A stretch of DNA of 38,267 nucleotides from JBBRQP01 sp038226175 (GCA_038226175.1 JBBRQP010000021.1:1-38267); one strand, 5' to 3'. Numbered from the stretch's first letter, positions 26,750 through 34,739 are shown. A program made the numbers and translations. Notes: generated by a model not told the origin, from the sequence alone.

Positions 26750-27956
26750 TTACTTTTAATGAATCAGTAGATGGTTTAGCAGAATCAAAAATGCCTTGTG
26801 GCTGAACATAACTTTTGACAGGTAGTTCAATAATGGTTTTTTGATTGCTTAAAAAATTGTGTGGCAAGCTAGCAAGTTCTTCTATTTCATTATGAAATAA
26901 TTTCACGTAATTCAATATATCTTCAAAGGTCTGTAATTTTTTTTCAAGTATTAACTTAATACTTCCTGCAATAATTCTTGGTTTTTCGACAGGAATCTTT
27001 TCATCTAAGGGCTCTTTCTTTTTGTACCCCAATCGACTATATTTTCGCCATAGGGATTGTGCTTCAATATCATTGACCATTTCGAGATCAACTGAGCGCA
27101 TAATCATTGCACCGATTGAAACCCCCCACCTTTGTTTAATGGATAAGAAGTAATCCAAGTCTGGTAAGAAAACCTGATCAAAGAAAGACTTTTTAGGAAA
27201 CAAAAAAGCACTAGCAAAACGATGTGCTTGCTGTTCCATCAATTTAAAGTGTCCGCTCATACTATACAAGTTTTTGGGAACATTTGAATGCAAAATCAGA
27301 TGCCCTAATTCGTGTACACCATCAAAACGAGATCTAACACTGGAATTCTTGTCGCTATTAAGGAAAATAAAAGGTTTGCTACTTACCCATTCAGAAAAAG
27401 CATCTAATTCGTCTGCATTTAAAGAAAATCTACCTACTGTGATGCCATTATTTTCAAGCAGCCAAACGATATTACTGATTGGGCCATACTGTAAACCCCA
27501 GAATTGACGAGTTTTTAATGCAGTTAACTCAATGTCATCAAAAGTTATTTTTTCTGGATTTGAAGGCATATCAAAGTCAGGAATATTTGCATGAGGAAGC
27601 TCTATGAAGTGTGACAGGTATTCAACTATCAAATGAAACCATTTTCGCTTTACTTCAGCGCTATGTCTGGCATTTTTCGTTGCAGAGCTTAAAGATCGGT
27701 AAAAAACTGTAGATTTGCCAAAACTATCTGCCATACCATCAGGAAGATAAAAGTAGTCAGGCGGAAGCCTTAGGAATTCGCTCATGCGCGAAATTGTGTC
27801 GCCTCTCGGCGTTTTATCGCCACATTCATAAGAAGAAATAGCCTGTCTTGTGACTCCAAGATAGGTGGCAAGTTGCTCACCAGTTAAATTTCGCACGGCT
27901 CTAGCATCTTTTAATCTAGAGCCTACAAAATTCAGAATATTATGCTTGCTTTTCAT
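26730..27956 (-). CDS. XRE-family HTH plus ImmA/IrrE zinc peptidase
   Basis: A 408-aa protein. Residues about 10-65 are a Cro/C1-type helix-turn-helix (LTGEQLATYLGVTRQAISSYECGD). The middle contains a COG2856/ImmA-IrrE metallopeptidase domain with HELGHLILH (HELGH 215-219). The C-terminal 90 residues are not recognised. Proteins of this layout act as antitoxin-repressors or as peptidases that cleave a repressor after stress. Its start codon overlaps the stop of the upstream 217-aa gene by 4 bp (ATGA), indicating translational coupling. This is element cargo with low GC. Confidence 0.87.
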   Translation of the reverse strand: MKSKHNILNFVGSRLKDARAVRNLTGEQLATYLGVTRQAISSYECGDKTPRGDTISRMSEFLRLPPDYFYLPDGMADSFGKSTVFYRSLSSATKNARHSAEVKRKWFHLIVEYLSHFIELPHANIPDFDMPSNPEKITFDDIELTALKTRQFWGLQYGPISNIVWLLENNGITVGRFSLNADELDAFSEWVSSKPFIFLNSDKNSSVRSRFDGVHELGHLILHSNVPKNLYSMSGHFKLMEQQAHRFASAFLFPKKSFFDQVFLPDLDYFLSIKQRWGVSIGAMIMRSVDLEMVNDIEAQSLWRKYSRLGYKKKEPLDEKIPVEKPRIIAGSIKLILEKKLQTFEDILNYVKLFHNEIEELASLPHNFLSNQKTIIELPVKSYVQPQGIFDSAKPSTDSLKVIRLFGD

Positions 27957-28606
27957 TCTATATTCCCTTCCCTGCCTTCAACCTCTTTAATTATAATTTC
28001 AATCGGCTCAACTTGTTCGATCTCGCTTTTTTGAGCATGAAATATATCTTTATATTTATCCAATAGAGCAATTCTATCTAAATATTTTTTGCATTTCTCA
28101 TCTGGAAACACAATATCAGTAAAAGTGGGTCTATTACTAGTAGAATCACCATGTAAAAAAATAGCATATAACACGTTACCAAGTGTTTCATCATAGCTAG
28201 GCATATCTGGTATCCACAATTGCTGGGAATCCCTAGCCAAAGTTTCTCGAAACTCTGCTCGCCTAATAAGTGTATTTCTGTTATCAACAGCATTAAAGGT
28301 TAAAATTACGTCATTGCAAATAATTTCAATGTGGTTCGCTGTATTGGGTCTGTTAGGTTTCTCAACAACTTTTGCAAAAGGATAATTTAACAAAACTTCC
28401 TGCACTTTACTTTCGATTCTTGCTGTCCTGAAAAGGGGATAGAGGTCACGAGCACTCCCATGGCTTAAGTTTCCATAACAAAATTGATACGATGCCGCAT
28501 ACTCAGTAATCACGCATCGAATCAAGTCTATTTCTAGCGCCTCGGGCACAGAATCGTTATAGATGCTTATATTGTTTGAGTCACTTTGCCGGGATCTGGA
28601 AAACAT
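27953..28606 (-). CDS. Unrecognised 217-aa partner of the XRE/ImmA protein
   Basis: A soluble protein with no signal peptide or membrane segment and no motif that I can assign. Visible segments include AASYQFCYGNLSHGSARDLYPLFRTARIESKVQE, IEIICNDVILTFNAV, RRAEFRETL and LYAIFLHGDSTS-FTDIVFPD, with an acidic C-terminus. The start has AGGAG seven bases upstream and a promoter just before. First in a two-gene operon with an XRE/ImmA-type protein, it sits where the toxin or effector of a toxin-antitoxin pair is often found. The domain content recalls the RosmerTA defence type, as far as I remember that system; this needs a profile search. Confidence 0.75.
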   Translation of the reverse strand: MFSRSRQSDSNNISIYNDSVPEALEIDLIRCVITEYAASYQFCYGNLSHGSARDLYPLFRTARIESKVQEVLLNYPFAKVVEKPNRPNTANHIEIICNDVILTFNAVDNRNTLIRRAEFRETLARDSQQLWIPDMPSYDETLGNVLYAIFLHGDSTSNRPTFTDIVFPDEKCKKYLDRIALLDKYKDIFHAQKSEIEQVEPIEIIIKEVEGREGNIE

Positions 28607-28645
28607 GCTTTAACTCCTAAAGTTGCTTTTTATTAGATGTCCACT

Positions 28646-28674
28646 ATTATGGTCAAAAATACCATTTTTGTCAA
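28646..28674 (-). promoter_or_regulatory. Sigma70-type promoter of the cargo operon with internal dyad
   Basis: Reading the minus strand, TTGACA (28669-28674) is followed after 17 bases by CATAAT (28646-28651). The start codon is at 28606 with an AGGAG site. An inverted repeat ATGGT-7-ACCAT (28649-28665) lies between and over the two boxes, where an XRE repressor would commonly bind. The boxes are seen directly; operator function is inference. Confidence 0.65.
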
Positions 28675-28683
28675 CCAATGAGC

Positions 28684-28713
28684 TTGACTCTTGCATGTCC
28701 GCTCAAGTATAAT
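28684..28713 (+). promoter_or_regulatory. Sigma70-type promoter of the transposase gene
   Basis: TTGACT (28684-28689), an 18-base spacer, and a perfect TATAAT (28708-28713). The ATG of the transposase is at 28721, about seven bases past the -10 box, so the mRNA would be leaderless or nearly so; no Shine-Dalgarno site is seen. Confidence 0.65.
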
Positions 28714-28720
28714 GGTCAGT

Positions 28721-29551
28721 ATGAATAAGTTAGACACAAAGAAGCGAGTCCAAGTTATTGCCGCCCTTGTCGAAGGGTGTTCTATCCGCTCAACTGTACG
28801 TATGACCGGAGCAGCAAAGAATACAGTTACCAAGCTCTTGGTTGATATCGGTCAAGCCTGTGCTGAGTTCCATGACATTACGGTTAGAAACCTAACTTGT
28901 AAGCGTATTCAGTGCGATGAAATCTGGGCTTTTGTGTACTCTAAGCAGAAGAACGTGCCAGAAGATAAACAAGGTGAGTTTGGCTATGGAGATGTCTACA
29001 CTTGGACTGGTATGGATTCCGATACAAAGCTAATGGTTAGCTGGCTGGTAGGTAAGCGCGATGCATCCTATGGAGAAATTTTTATGCATGATCTAGCTTC
29101 TCGTTTAAGCAATCGTGTACAACTTAGTACAGACGGACATAAGGCATATCTTGAAGCTGTAGAAAGTGCTTTTGGTGGGTCTATTGATTATGCGATGCTA
29201 ATTAAGTTGTATGGGGCATCACAAGATGAGGTTCGTTATAGTCCTGCGGCTTGCATTGGGGCAAAAACTAAAGTTATTTCTGGTGAGCCTGATGCTCAAC
29301 ACATTGGGACATCCCATGTTGAACGGCAAAACCTAACCATGCGTATGGGCATGAGACGATTTACTCGGCTTACTAATGCATTTTCAAAGAAAGTAGAGAA
29401 TTTAGAACATGCTATATCTCTTCATTTTGTCTATTACAATTTCGTGCGTGTTCACCAAACACTTAAGACAACCCCAGCAGTAGCAGCAGGTATTGCTGAC
29501 CACATCTGGACAATTGAAGACATTGTTGGACTCTTAGAGCAAAATCAGTGA
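28721..29551 (+). CDS. IS1-like DDE transposase
   Basis: A 276-aa protein from ATG 28721 (MNKLDTKKRVQVI). N-terminal helix-turn-helix (LVEGCSIRSTVRMTGAAKNTV), then a DDE-type core: CDEIWAFVYSKQKN with the first Asp, STDGHKAYL with the second, and SHVERQNLTMRMGMRRFTRLTNAFSKK with the Glu. The final segment VYYNFVRVHQTLKTTPAVAAGI is typical. I assign it to the single-ORF branch often labelled IS1 family, and the 8-bp target duplication agrees. The frame also extends to TTG at 28691, but the -10 box lies inside that extension. All catalytic acids are present, so the element may be active. Confidence 0.85.
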   Translation: MNKLDTKKRVQVIAALVEGCSIRSTVRMTGAAKNTVTKLLVDIGQACAEFHDITVRNLTCKRIQCDEIWAFVYSKQKNVPEDKQGEFGYGDVYTWTGMDSDTKLMVSWLVGKRDASYGEIFMHDLASRLSNRVQLSTDGHKAYLEAVESAFGGSIDYAMLIKLYGASQDEVRYSPAACIGAKTKVISGEPDAQHIGTSHVERQNLTMRMGMRRFTRLTNAFSKKVENLEHAISLHFVYYNFVRVHQTLKTTPAVAAGIADHIWTIEDIVGLLEQNQ

Positions 29552-29552
29552 G

Positions 29553-29572
29553 ATTCAAACTGACCCACTACC
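29553..29572 (-). repeat. Right terminal inverted repeat
   Basis: Exact reverse complement of 26410-26429; begins one base after the transposase stop codon. Confidence 0.95.
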
Positions 29573-29580
29573 AGGCATCA
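29573..29580. repeat. 8-bp target site duplication, right copy
   Basis: AGGCATCA, identical to 26402-26409. Confidence 0.9.
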
Positions 29581-30332
29581 TCATAAGGTACGGCATCATT
29601 GGTGTCTGTCGCACCCATAAATAGAAACTGAGGGATATTGTTCCAGGCAGCTTTTGGGAATATTTGACCAGTGAATGTGCTGAGGTCAGCGATTCCCAAA
29701 GGATACTGCAACGTAATAGTGTTGAGCTTCGGCACTGGAAGAATGACAAAACCATTGAGCCCGCCTGCGGCTACTGCACGCACGGCACGCGGGTGCAGGA
29801 TCGTAAAGCGCGTGACAAACATGGCCGATGCCGAAAATCCAGTCAAAATCACTTGATCATTTACAGATAAGCCATAGCTCACAAGCCTTGGCCTCGCGTC
29901 TCTAATCATGGCTAATAACTGCAAATCTAGGCGTCGTAGTGTGCGCTCAGTCGTCAGCATGGTTTGCCGCCCCAGACTATGGGTATAGAGTCCTGGATTT
30001 CGGGGAAAGACTGGCATCAGTAATGGAACCGAGAGTATACGTGCGACGTTGCCACCGAGTCCTTGCTGTGCGGTTTCGACAGCTGAGAGGAGATGGTCAT
30101 TAAATTTGAGTGACACATGCCCTGAGTTATTGGGCTCGACTAGCAAAAATGGCAGTATTGGCGGAGTATTGACGGGTGGTACCCACAGTAGATAAGGGAA
30201 ATGGAAGCCTTGATCGGGACTTGCCGGGATGAGCGTTGTGCCAACGCCCAGATCCACAAATAACTGCGCTCTAGTTGTGGCACCGCTTGCAAGCAATGCT
30301 ATTGAGGAACAGAGAAGTGATCGTCGCTGCAT
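29573..30332 (-). pseudogene. alpha/beta-hydrolase, N-terminal piece (split by the insertion element)
   Basis: The frame starts at 30332 with a signal peptide carrying twin arginines (MQRRSLLCSSIALLASGATTRAQ). It contains the nucleophile-elbow segment VILTGFSASAMFVTRF and the late-strand FLFMGATDTNDAVPYDD with candidate catalytic Asp. Within the inverted repeat the frame hits a stop at 29568-29570 after one foreign codon, producing a 254-aa protein that lacks the catalytic His. The missing 66 residues lie at 26202-26401. Before insertion it was an exported serine hydrolase/esterase of about 319 aa. Confidence 0.85.
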
Positions 30333-30520
30333 AGGCTAAAGCTTAACATAGCTAAATAGTTTCTACATGGTGTTGAGATGAGGTTACTGTAAGGTCTAGA
30401 TTATAGATTTTCAAAACTCTCTATATCTTAAAAATTTGGTTTTTGATGTAATACTAAGCACCCCCAAAAAATACCAAGTGTGTTAAGTTAATACCACAAG
30501 TTTATTCTAGTGAGTTTGTC

Positions 30521-31069
30521 ATGCAAAAAGCTTACAACCCTCATGAACAAAGACTCAAGTTATTCACAGCTTTAGGGTTAGCACTTACACTAACAATTAC
30601 TACGCCAGCGGCTTATGCGCAAGTAAGTTGTGCACCACCACAAACACTACCTGTTGGCAGTTTGCCGAATAGTATTACACATAGCGATCTGGACGGGGAT
30701 GGCGATAATGATCTCGTCGTATCTAATGAATTCTCTAGTACAGTTTCAGTTTTATTGAATAAAGGTAATGGTTCCTTTGCCGCAGCTATTACTTTGCCTG
30801 TTGGTAATGAACCACAAGCGGTAGCCGTAGGTGATTTGGATGGCGATGGCGATCTAGACCTAACCGTAGCTAGTCAATACACTATCGGTGTGCAGTTGAA
30901 TAACCTTGTTGGCGGTGTGACATCTGCACAGCTCCTTGATGCTGTGCAGCCTCGAGATATAGACTTAGTTAATTTGGATGGCGACGGAGATCTAGATATA
31001 GTTACCGCTAACTTTGGTTCCAACTCTAGCTTTTCTAATACTGTTTCACTTATCTTTAATCTCGATTAA
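30521..31069 (+). CDS. Secreted FG-GAP/VCBS protein with three repeats
   Basis: A 182-aa protein with a signal peptide (about residues 15-33, ending PAAYAQ). It carries three calcium-loop repeats: DLDGDGDNDLVVSN, DLDGDGDLDLTVAS and NLDGDGDLDIVTAN. It resembles the seven-repeat protein at 24958-26127 in leader-repeat layout, but three repeats cannot close a beta-propeller. It is either a shortened gene or an oligomer-forming protein. The reading frame ends cleanly with TAA and no remnant of further repeats is seen downstream. Confidence 0.78.
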   Translation: MQKAYNPHEQRLKLFTALGLALTLTITTPAAYAQVSCAPPQTLPVGSLPNSITHSDLDGDGDNDLVVSNEFSSTVSVLLNKGNGSFAAAITLPVGNEPQAVAVGDLDGDGDLDLTVASQYTIGVQLNNLVGGVTSAQLLDAVQPRDIDLVNLDGDGDLDIVTANFGSNSSFSNTVSLIFNLD

Positions 31070-31188
31070 GCACTAGCGTTGTGATTCATCTGTAAATTTT
31101 TTGAATTTGCTATCTCATACTATGTGCCTAAGCTAAAATCAGCCTACAAAGTCCCAAAGCCCTCACTATTTTGGTAATCTAGTATCCT

Positions 31189-32244
31189 ATGAATGCGCCG
31201 TCTAATCCTACAACTGATCAAGCAACTGAAGCTAAGGTTAGTTTTGTGCATTCTGCTAACTTTACATACATCTTGGATCACCTAGGGATGACCTTAGCGG
31301 TGACAACCTATCAAGCGGGCAAACTATGTTTTATCGGTAGTACACAAAATAAGTTACGGATGCTGATGCGAACCTATGACCGTGCCATGGGACTTTATAC
31401 CGATCCTGATGGTTTACTCCTAGGCACGCGCAACCAAGTTTGGAGTTTTACTAAAGCGCCCCAGTTACTCCCAATTTATTACGCTGACCGGGACTATGAT
31501 AATCTCTACTTGCCTCAGGTCTCTTACACTACTGGTGATGTGGCAGTGCATGACCTGTTTAGGTTAGGGTCAGATATTTGTTTTGTGAATACCCGGTTTT
31601 CTTGTGTAGCAAAAGTCAGTCAACACTTTAGCTTTGTACCATTTTGGTGGCCTAAGTTTATTACTCGCCTGGTGCCCGAAGACCGATGTCATCTTAATGG
31701 TCTTGCCTTAGAAAATGGTCAAATGCGCTATGCCGTGGCTTTGGGTAGTACGGACGTAGCCGCTGGTTGGCGTGAGAAAAAGGCTACGGCAGGCTGTGTC
31801 ATTGATGTTGCGAGCCGGGAAGTTATTTATCAAGGATTTTCTATGCCCCATTCGCCGCGTGTCCATAAGGGTAAACTCTGGCTACTCAACTCAGGTGAGG
31901 GTGAAATGGGCGTGTTGGAGGGCGAGCACTGGCAGTCCGTAGCCCGGTTACCAGGCTTTTTGCGGGGTCTGGCGATTGGCGGAGATTATGGATTTGTGGG
32001 GCTATCCAAAGCCCGAGAAAAGGCTACCTTTGGCGATACTACTATTGCCCAGCAAACGCTTCAGTGTGGGATACAAGTCGTACATCTAACTACGGGAGTG
32101 GTAGAGGCATGGCTAGAGTTTACTGGCGGAATTGAAGAAATTTATGATGTCCAACTTATTCCCCAGTGCAAACGCCCATTTGTTTTGGGTTTCCAAAAAG
32201 ATGATATCAACCAGATTTTTAACTTGCCAGCAGATTTAGAGTAA
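31189..32244 (+). CDS. TIGR03032-like protein
   Basis: A 351-aa soluble protein of the TIGR03032 family, whose function is unknown. Seen features: LAVTTYQAGKLCFIG, RAMGLY, DVAVHDLFRLGSDICFVNTRFSC, WWPKFITRLVPEDRCHLNGLAL and SMPHSPRVHKGKLWLLNSGEG. The repeating beta-strand pattern suggests a propeller-like fold. No signal peptide. Its promoter region is the 119-bp gap after the VCBS gene. Confidence 0.75.
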   Translation: MNAPSNPTTDQATEAKVSFVHSANFTYILDHLGMTLAVTTYQAGKLCFIGSTQNKLRMLMRTYDRAMGLYTDPDGLLLGTRNQVWSFTKAPQLLPIYYADRDYDNLYLPQVSYTTGDVAVHDLFRLGSDICFVNTRFSCVAKVSQHFSFVPFWWPKFITRLVPEDRCHLNGLALENGQMRYAVALGSTDVAAGWREKKATAGCVIDVASREVIYQGFSMPHSPRVHKGKLWLLNSGEGEMGVLEGEHWQSVARLPGFLRGLAIGGDYGFVGLSKAREKATFGDTTIAQQTLQCGIQVVHLTTGVVEAWLEFTGGIEEIYDVQLIPQCKRPFVLGFQKDDINQIFNLPADLE

Positions 32245-32355
32245 GGATTTACCTGCCGAAACAACTGTCGGGTGCCAATAGTTGAACCTTCGAGACAGCC
32301 GATCACTCGCCTACAATGCTTCCCAGCAGTGCGTATTGCTTAAGTAACCCACGCT

Positions 32356-33159
32356 CTAGTTTTCTTCTTCCTGAGCCTGTAATAAAGCAGTTTGTATTGT
32401 CTCTATTGGAAGCTCTGTAAGTTCTGCTACCTGGGAAAATCCCATGCCGGCTCGGAGCATTTTAACCGCAACCTCAATTTTTCCTTCAGCTCTCCCCTCA
32501 ACTTTTCCTTCAGCCGCGACATCTTTATAAAACTGGGTTTCTCTCAGGGCAGTATCCGTTAATCCCAACATCGTTTGTACCTCCTGACGGCTCATTCTTG
32601 GAAACTTGTTTACCATTATATTCTCCAAAATATCTAGCACCGAACCACTTGCCCCCAAACTCATTAACCGTTGCGCTTGCTCAGGTGCGACTGCTGGGGC
32701 TGCCACAACTAACCGCATCAACTCGGTGTAGATATTATCGGTCTGTGGTATTTCATCTAGATAGATCAATTGCACTGAGGGTAGGGTCAGCACATCCCGA
32801 TGCAAGGATGTCCAGAGTTGGGCTTCTCCCCGTCGTTCGGGGTACAGCACCACAATTCGCACCTCTTGAAGCATTCCCCCATCAGACTTTTTAGCTCCTC
32901 GGTAGCGCTCACTCAGATGCAAAAATACCTCTCCAAATAAGCGTAGATAAAATGCTGGGTCATCATAAAACTGCACTTCCAGAAAGTAGATGGTTCCTTC
33001 CCCGTTTTCTGGCACCAAGACCCCATCAAAACTGAAGGCTAATTCTTTGACCTGCACGGCACTCATCACATAGGTGCTGGTGGGATGTTCCCCCAATAGG
33101 TCAAATAATGTCTCAGGGTAGTCTTTGAACAAGCGATAAAACACATGGTCGGTTCGCAA
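32356..33159 (-). CDS. Rpn/DUF2887-type PD-(D/E)XK nuclease-like protein
   Basis: A 267-aa protein. The N-terminus MRTDHVFYRLFKDYPETLFDLL and the PD-(D/E)XK-like SFDGVLVP followed by YFLEVQF place it in the Rpn/DUF2887 group common in cyanobacteria, often labelled recombination-promoting nuclease or putative transposase. The E-x-Q core has Gln in place of the usual Lys. The C-terminus contains the repeated EGKVEGRAEGKIEVAVKML segment typical of the group. The TTG start is supported by TAGGAG seven bases upstream. Confidence 0.82.
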   Translation of the reverse strand: MRTDHVFYRLFKDYPETLFDLLGEHPTSTYVMSAVQVKELAFSFDGVLVPENGEGTIYFLEVQFYDDPAFYLRLFGEVFLHLSERYRGAKKSDGGMLQEVRIVVLYPERRGEAQLWTSLHRDVLTLPSVQLIYLDEIPQTDNIYTELMRLVVAAPAVAPEQAQRLMSLGASGSVLDILENIMVNKFPRMSRQEVQTMLGLTDTALRETQFYKDVAAEGKVEGRAEGKIEVAVKMLRAGMGFSQVAELTELPIETIQTALLQAQEEEN

Positions 33160-33189
33160 GACGTTTCTCCTAGGGTATGGGCTATAACT

Positions 33190-33242
33190 TGGTTAAGTCA
33201 TTCGTGACGACTCCAGTTCCCCCCCTGTGAAGGGGGTTTTTT
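33190..33242 (+). ncRNA. Candidate small RNA 3' end: UUCG hairpin plus terminator
   Basis: GTCA-TTCG-TGAC (33197-33208) forms a short hairpin with a UUCG tetraloop. Twelve bases later CCCCCT-GTGA-AGGGGG (33221-33236), a six-pair stem with a GNRA tetraloop, is followed by six T (33237-33242). This is a strong intrinsic terminator on the plus strand, yet no plus-strand gene ends nearby: the closest is almost 1 kb upstream, past an opposing gene. A short RNA transcribed rightwards here, antisense to the leader of the Rpn-type gene, is one reading. Its 5' end is not defined. Confidence 0.4.
33221..33242 (+). terminator. Strong intrinsic terminator with GNRA loop
   Basis: Six-base-pair GC-rich stem CCCCCT/AGGGGG, loop GTGA, then six T. 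Plus-strand orientation only; the opposite strand lacks a T run. Confidence 0.8.
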
Positions 33243-33644
33243 ATTGGTTTCCGTTGATCATAAGCTGAATTTTTGACCGTACTCTCAATTGGAGAAATAG
33301 TCGGGTATTGGGCAATTCTTAGAGAGCAGAAAGCTTATCAAAACTTAACTTGATATCCCATATTTTCTCAGTTATTCTTATCTCAGATAATATATACAAG
33401 AAACTTAAAAGCCGCTTCTAAGATTTTTGTATGCAACTCCATCATGTTGAAGAATTCTCTGCGCGTGCTTTACAGGGTTCAGCCTTGTCAACACTCTTTG
33501 GGCGATGGTTCCGTAATCACCGCCAACGATAAACACAAACAACGCAGTCTGATCATGTTTATCTGTATCGTAGATCCTTACAAATATCGAGATACCAGCC
33601 ACTTTTTCCAAATTCAATATACCCAATCAATTAAGGAGTATTCA
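33243..33644. other. 402-bp intergenic stretch, no convincing gene
   Basis: AT-rich sequence upstream of the 364-aa gene. A 33-codon ORF at 33431-33532 (MQLHHVEEFSARAL) has no ribosome-binding site. The downstream frame is open from 33444 but the Shine-Dalgarno at 33632-33638 marks the true start at 33645. The segment TCAGATAATATATAC near 33385 could hold a -10 box; no convincing -35 partner is seen. No tRNA or repeat was found. Confidence 0.5.
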
Positions 33645-34739
33645 ATGCTGTACTACGCTCAAGGCAGTACCATTCTCACCGAAAACGAAATTTCTGAGGC
33701 GAGGACTGGTAGGAGTCCAGATCAAATCAATGTCTCGACTGGCAAACTCGCTGTAGATAATATCCTTCAAACAGACACCTCTGGTGATCAAGGGAATGCA
33801 GTACCTTTTCAACCTATTGGCCCTGGTCTACCTCTGACGGTCATGATACGCGAGGTATACACTGGCAACAATCCAAGCTTCTTCGGATATGGATCTAAAA
33901 AGCCTCTACTCGTGACTTCAGCCATCAAAAGTATCACAACTTTTGACGCTAAACCACTTGCTCTTAACTTTCTTGTTGACGCTGTAGAGCCCAAAACTCA
34001 CTTGAATCGACCACCTGCAAGCAAACAGGGAACACCTTTCGTTTTTTATTCCCCTGCATTGATCGAGAAATCTTTAACCCTGGATCTTTCGCTCGTATTT
34101 AACGACTTTGATCAGGAGATCTTCAACCTCGTTGGTGGTGCCTTCTTATCAGCAGCAGGAATTCCCATTTTTCTTCCTCACAGCGGCTATCTGATTACTG
34201 CGGGAGCGATCGCTAAGATTGCTGGCATTCTCGCCGAAGCACTCTTTGATAATATGCCTACTTTCTTTGCTTCTGAAGCTCTTGACATCTATTGGCCTGG
34301 CGCATCTCCAGTACCACCGGGGTTTCGTCTTATCACTGATGGGAACGTGGACAGTATTGACGAACATTTTCGCAAAAATTACAGCGTCAATAACAAAGGA
34401 CAAGTTGTTAATGCTAACGGAGAAGCGTACAACGGTGATATTCCATATATAGTTATTAGCCTAGATGGCACTTTACAGGATGAGTTGTCAGCCTTCACGC
34501 CAACTGCCGCTAGTGCAGCAATTCTGTCAAAATTCTTGGGCATCAAAGATGGTCAGCAACTATCTAGCTCCTTACTTGATGCCGTCAAGCTTTATAACGA
34601 CTTTACTTTCCGGCAGGAGGTTGATCGCTTAGACGCGGATATGGCTAAACTTGGGGAAGGGGAAGAAAAAAAGCAAAAGAGATCGAAAAGAGAAGCTCTT
34701 TCCAAAAACATACTCTCAGATCTATTGAAAAAGCCCTAA
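33645..34739 (+). CDS. Unrecognised 364-aa protein next to a subtilase
   Basis: The start ATG 33645 has TAAGGAG six bases upstream; the longer open frame from 33444 lacks one. The protein is not assigned to a known family. It has no signal peptide. A hydrophobic Gly/Ala-rich stretch near residues 155-195 (NLVGGAFLSAAGIPIFLPHSG, YLITAGAIAKIAGILAEALF) could be one or two membrane-active helices. The segments FRLITDGNVDSIDEHF and DIPYIVISLDG look like a folded domain, and the C-terminus (about 330-364) is a highly charged Lys/Glu helix. Downstream are an S8 peptidase and a prodomain-like protein, so it may be a substrate or partner; this is inference. Confidence 0.8.
   Translation: MLYYAQGSTILTENEISEARTGRSPDQINVSTGKLAVDNILQTDTSGDQGNAVPFQPIGPGLPLTVMIREVYTGNNPSFFGYGSKKPLLVTSAIKSITTFDAKPLALNFLVDAVEPKTHLNRPPASKQGTPFVFYSPALIEKSLTLDLSLVFNDFDQEIFNLVGGAFLSAAGIPIFLPHSGYLITAGAIAKIAGILAEALFDNMPTFFASEALDIYWPGASPVPPGFRLITDGNVDSIDEHFRKNYSVNNKGQVVNANGEAYNGDIPYIVISLDGTLQDELSAFTPTAASAAILSKFLGIKDGQQLSSSLLDAVKLYNDFTFRQEVDRLDADMAKLGEGEEKKQKRSKREALSKNILSDLLKKP

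Larger units (their letters stand above)
26410..29572. mobile_element. 3,163-bp IS1-like element with three cargo genes
   Basis: The borders are defined by perfect 20-bp inverted repeats (26410-26429 and 29553-29572) and flanking 8-bp direct duplications AGGCATCA. Inside, in order, are a small basic protein gene (+), an XRE/ImmA-IrrE gene and a partner gene (-, overlapping by 4 bp), divergent promoters, and a DDE transposase (+) whose stop lies 2 bp before the right repeat. IS elements with a single transposase of this size are usually about 1 kb, so roughly 2.2 kb is cargo. The cargo operon is visibly more AT-rich than the surrounding genes. The insertion splits an alpha/beta-hydrolase gene. 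Confidence 0.92.

Noticed and set aside
33431..33532. 33-codon ORF (MQLHHVEEFSARAL) as a leader peptide
   Set aside because: No ribosome-binding site or regulatory structure around it; chance ORF or a decayed remnant cannot be excluded.
33444..33644. 67-codon N-terminal extension of the 364-aa protein
   Set aside because: No ribosome-binding site at 33444, and a clear TAAGGAG precedes ATG 33645.
33645..34739. Bacterial gasdermin next to a protease
   Set aside because: The gene order and hydrophobic centre are suggestive, but length and visible motifs do not match the gasdermin proteins I know. Kept only as an analogy.
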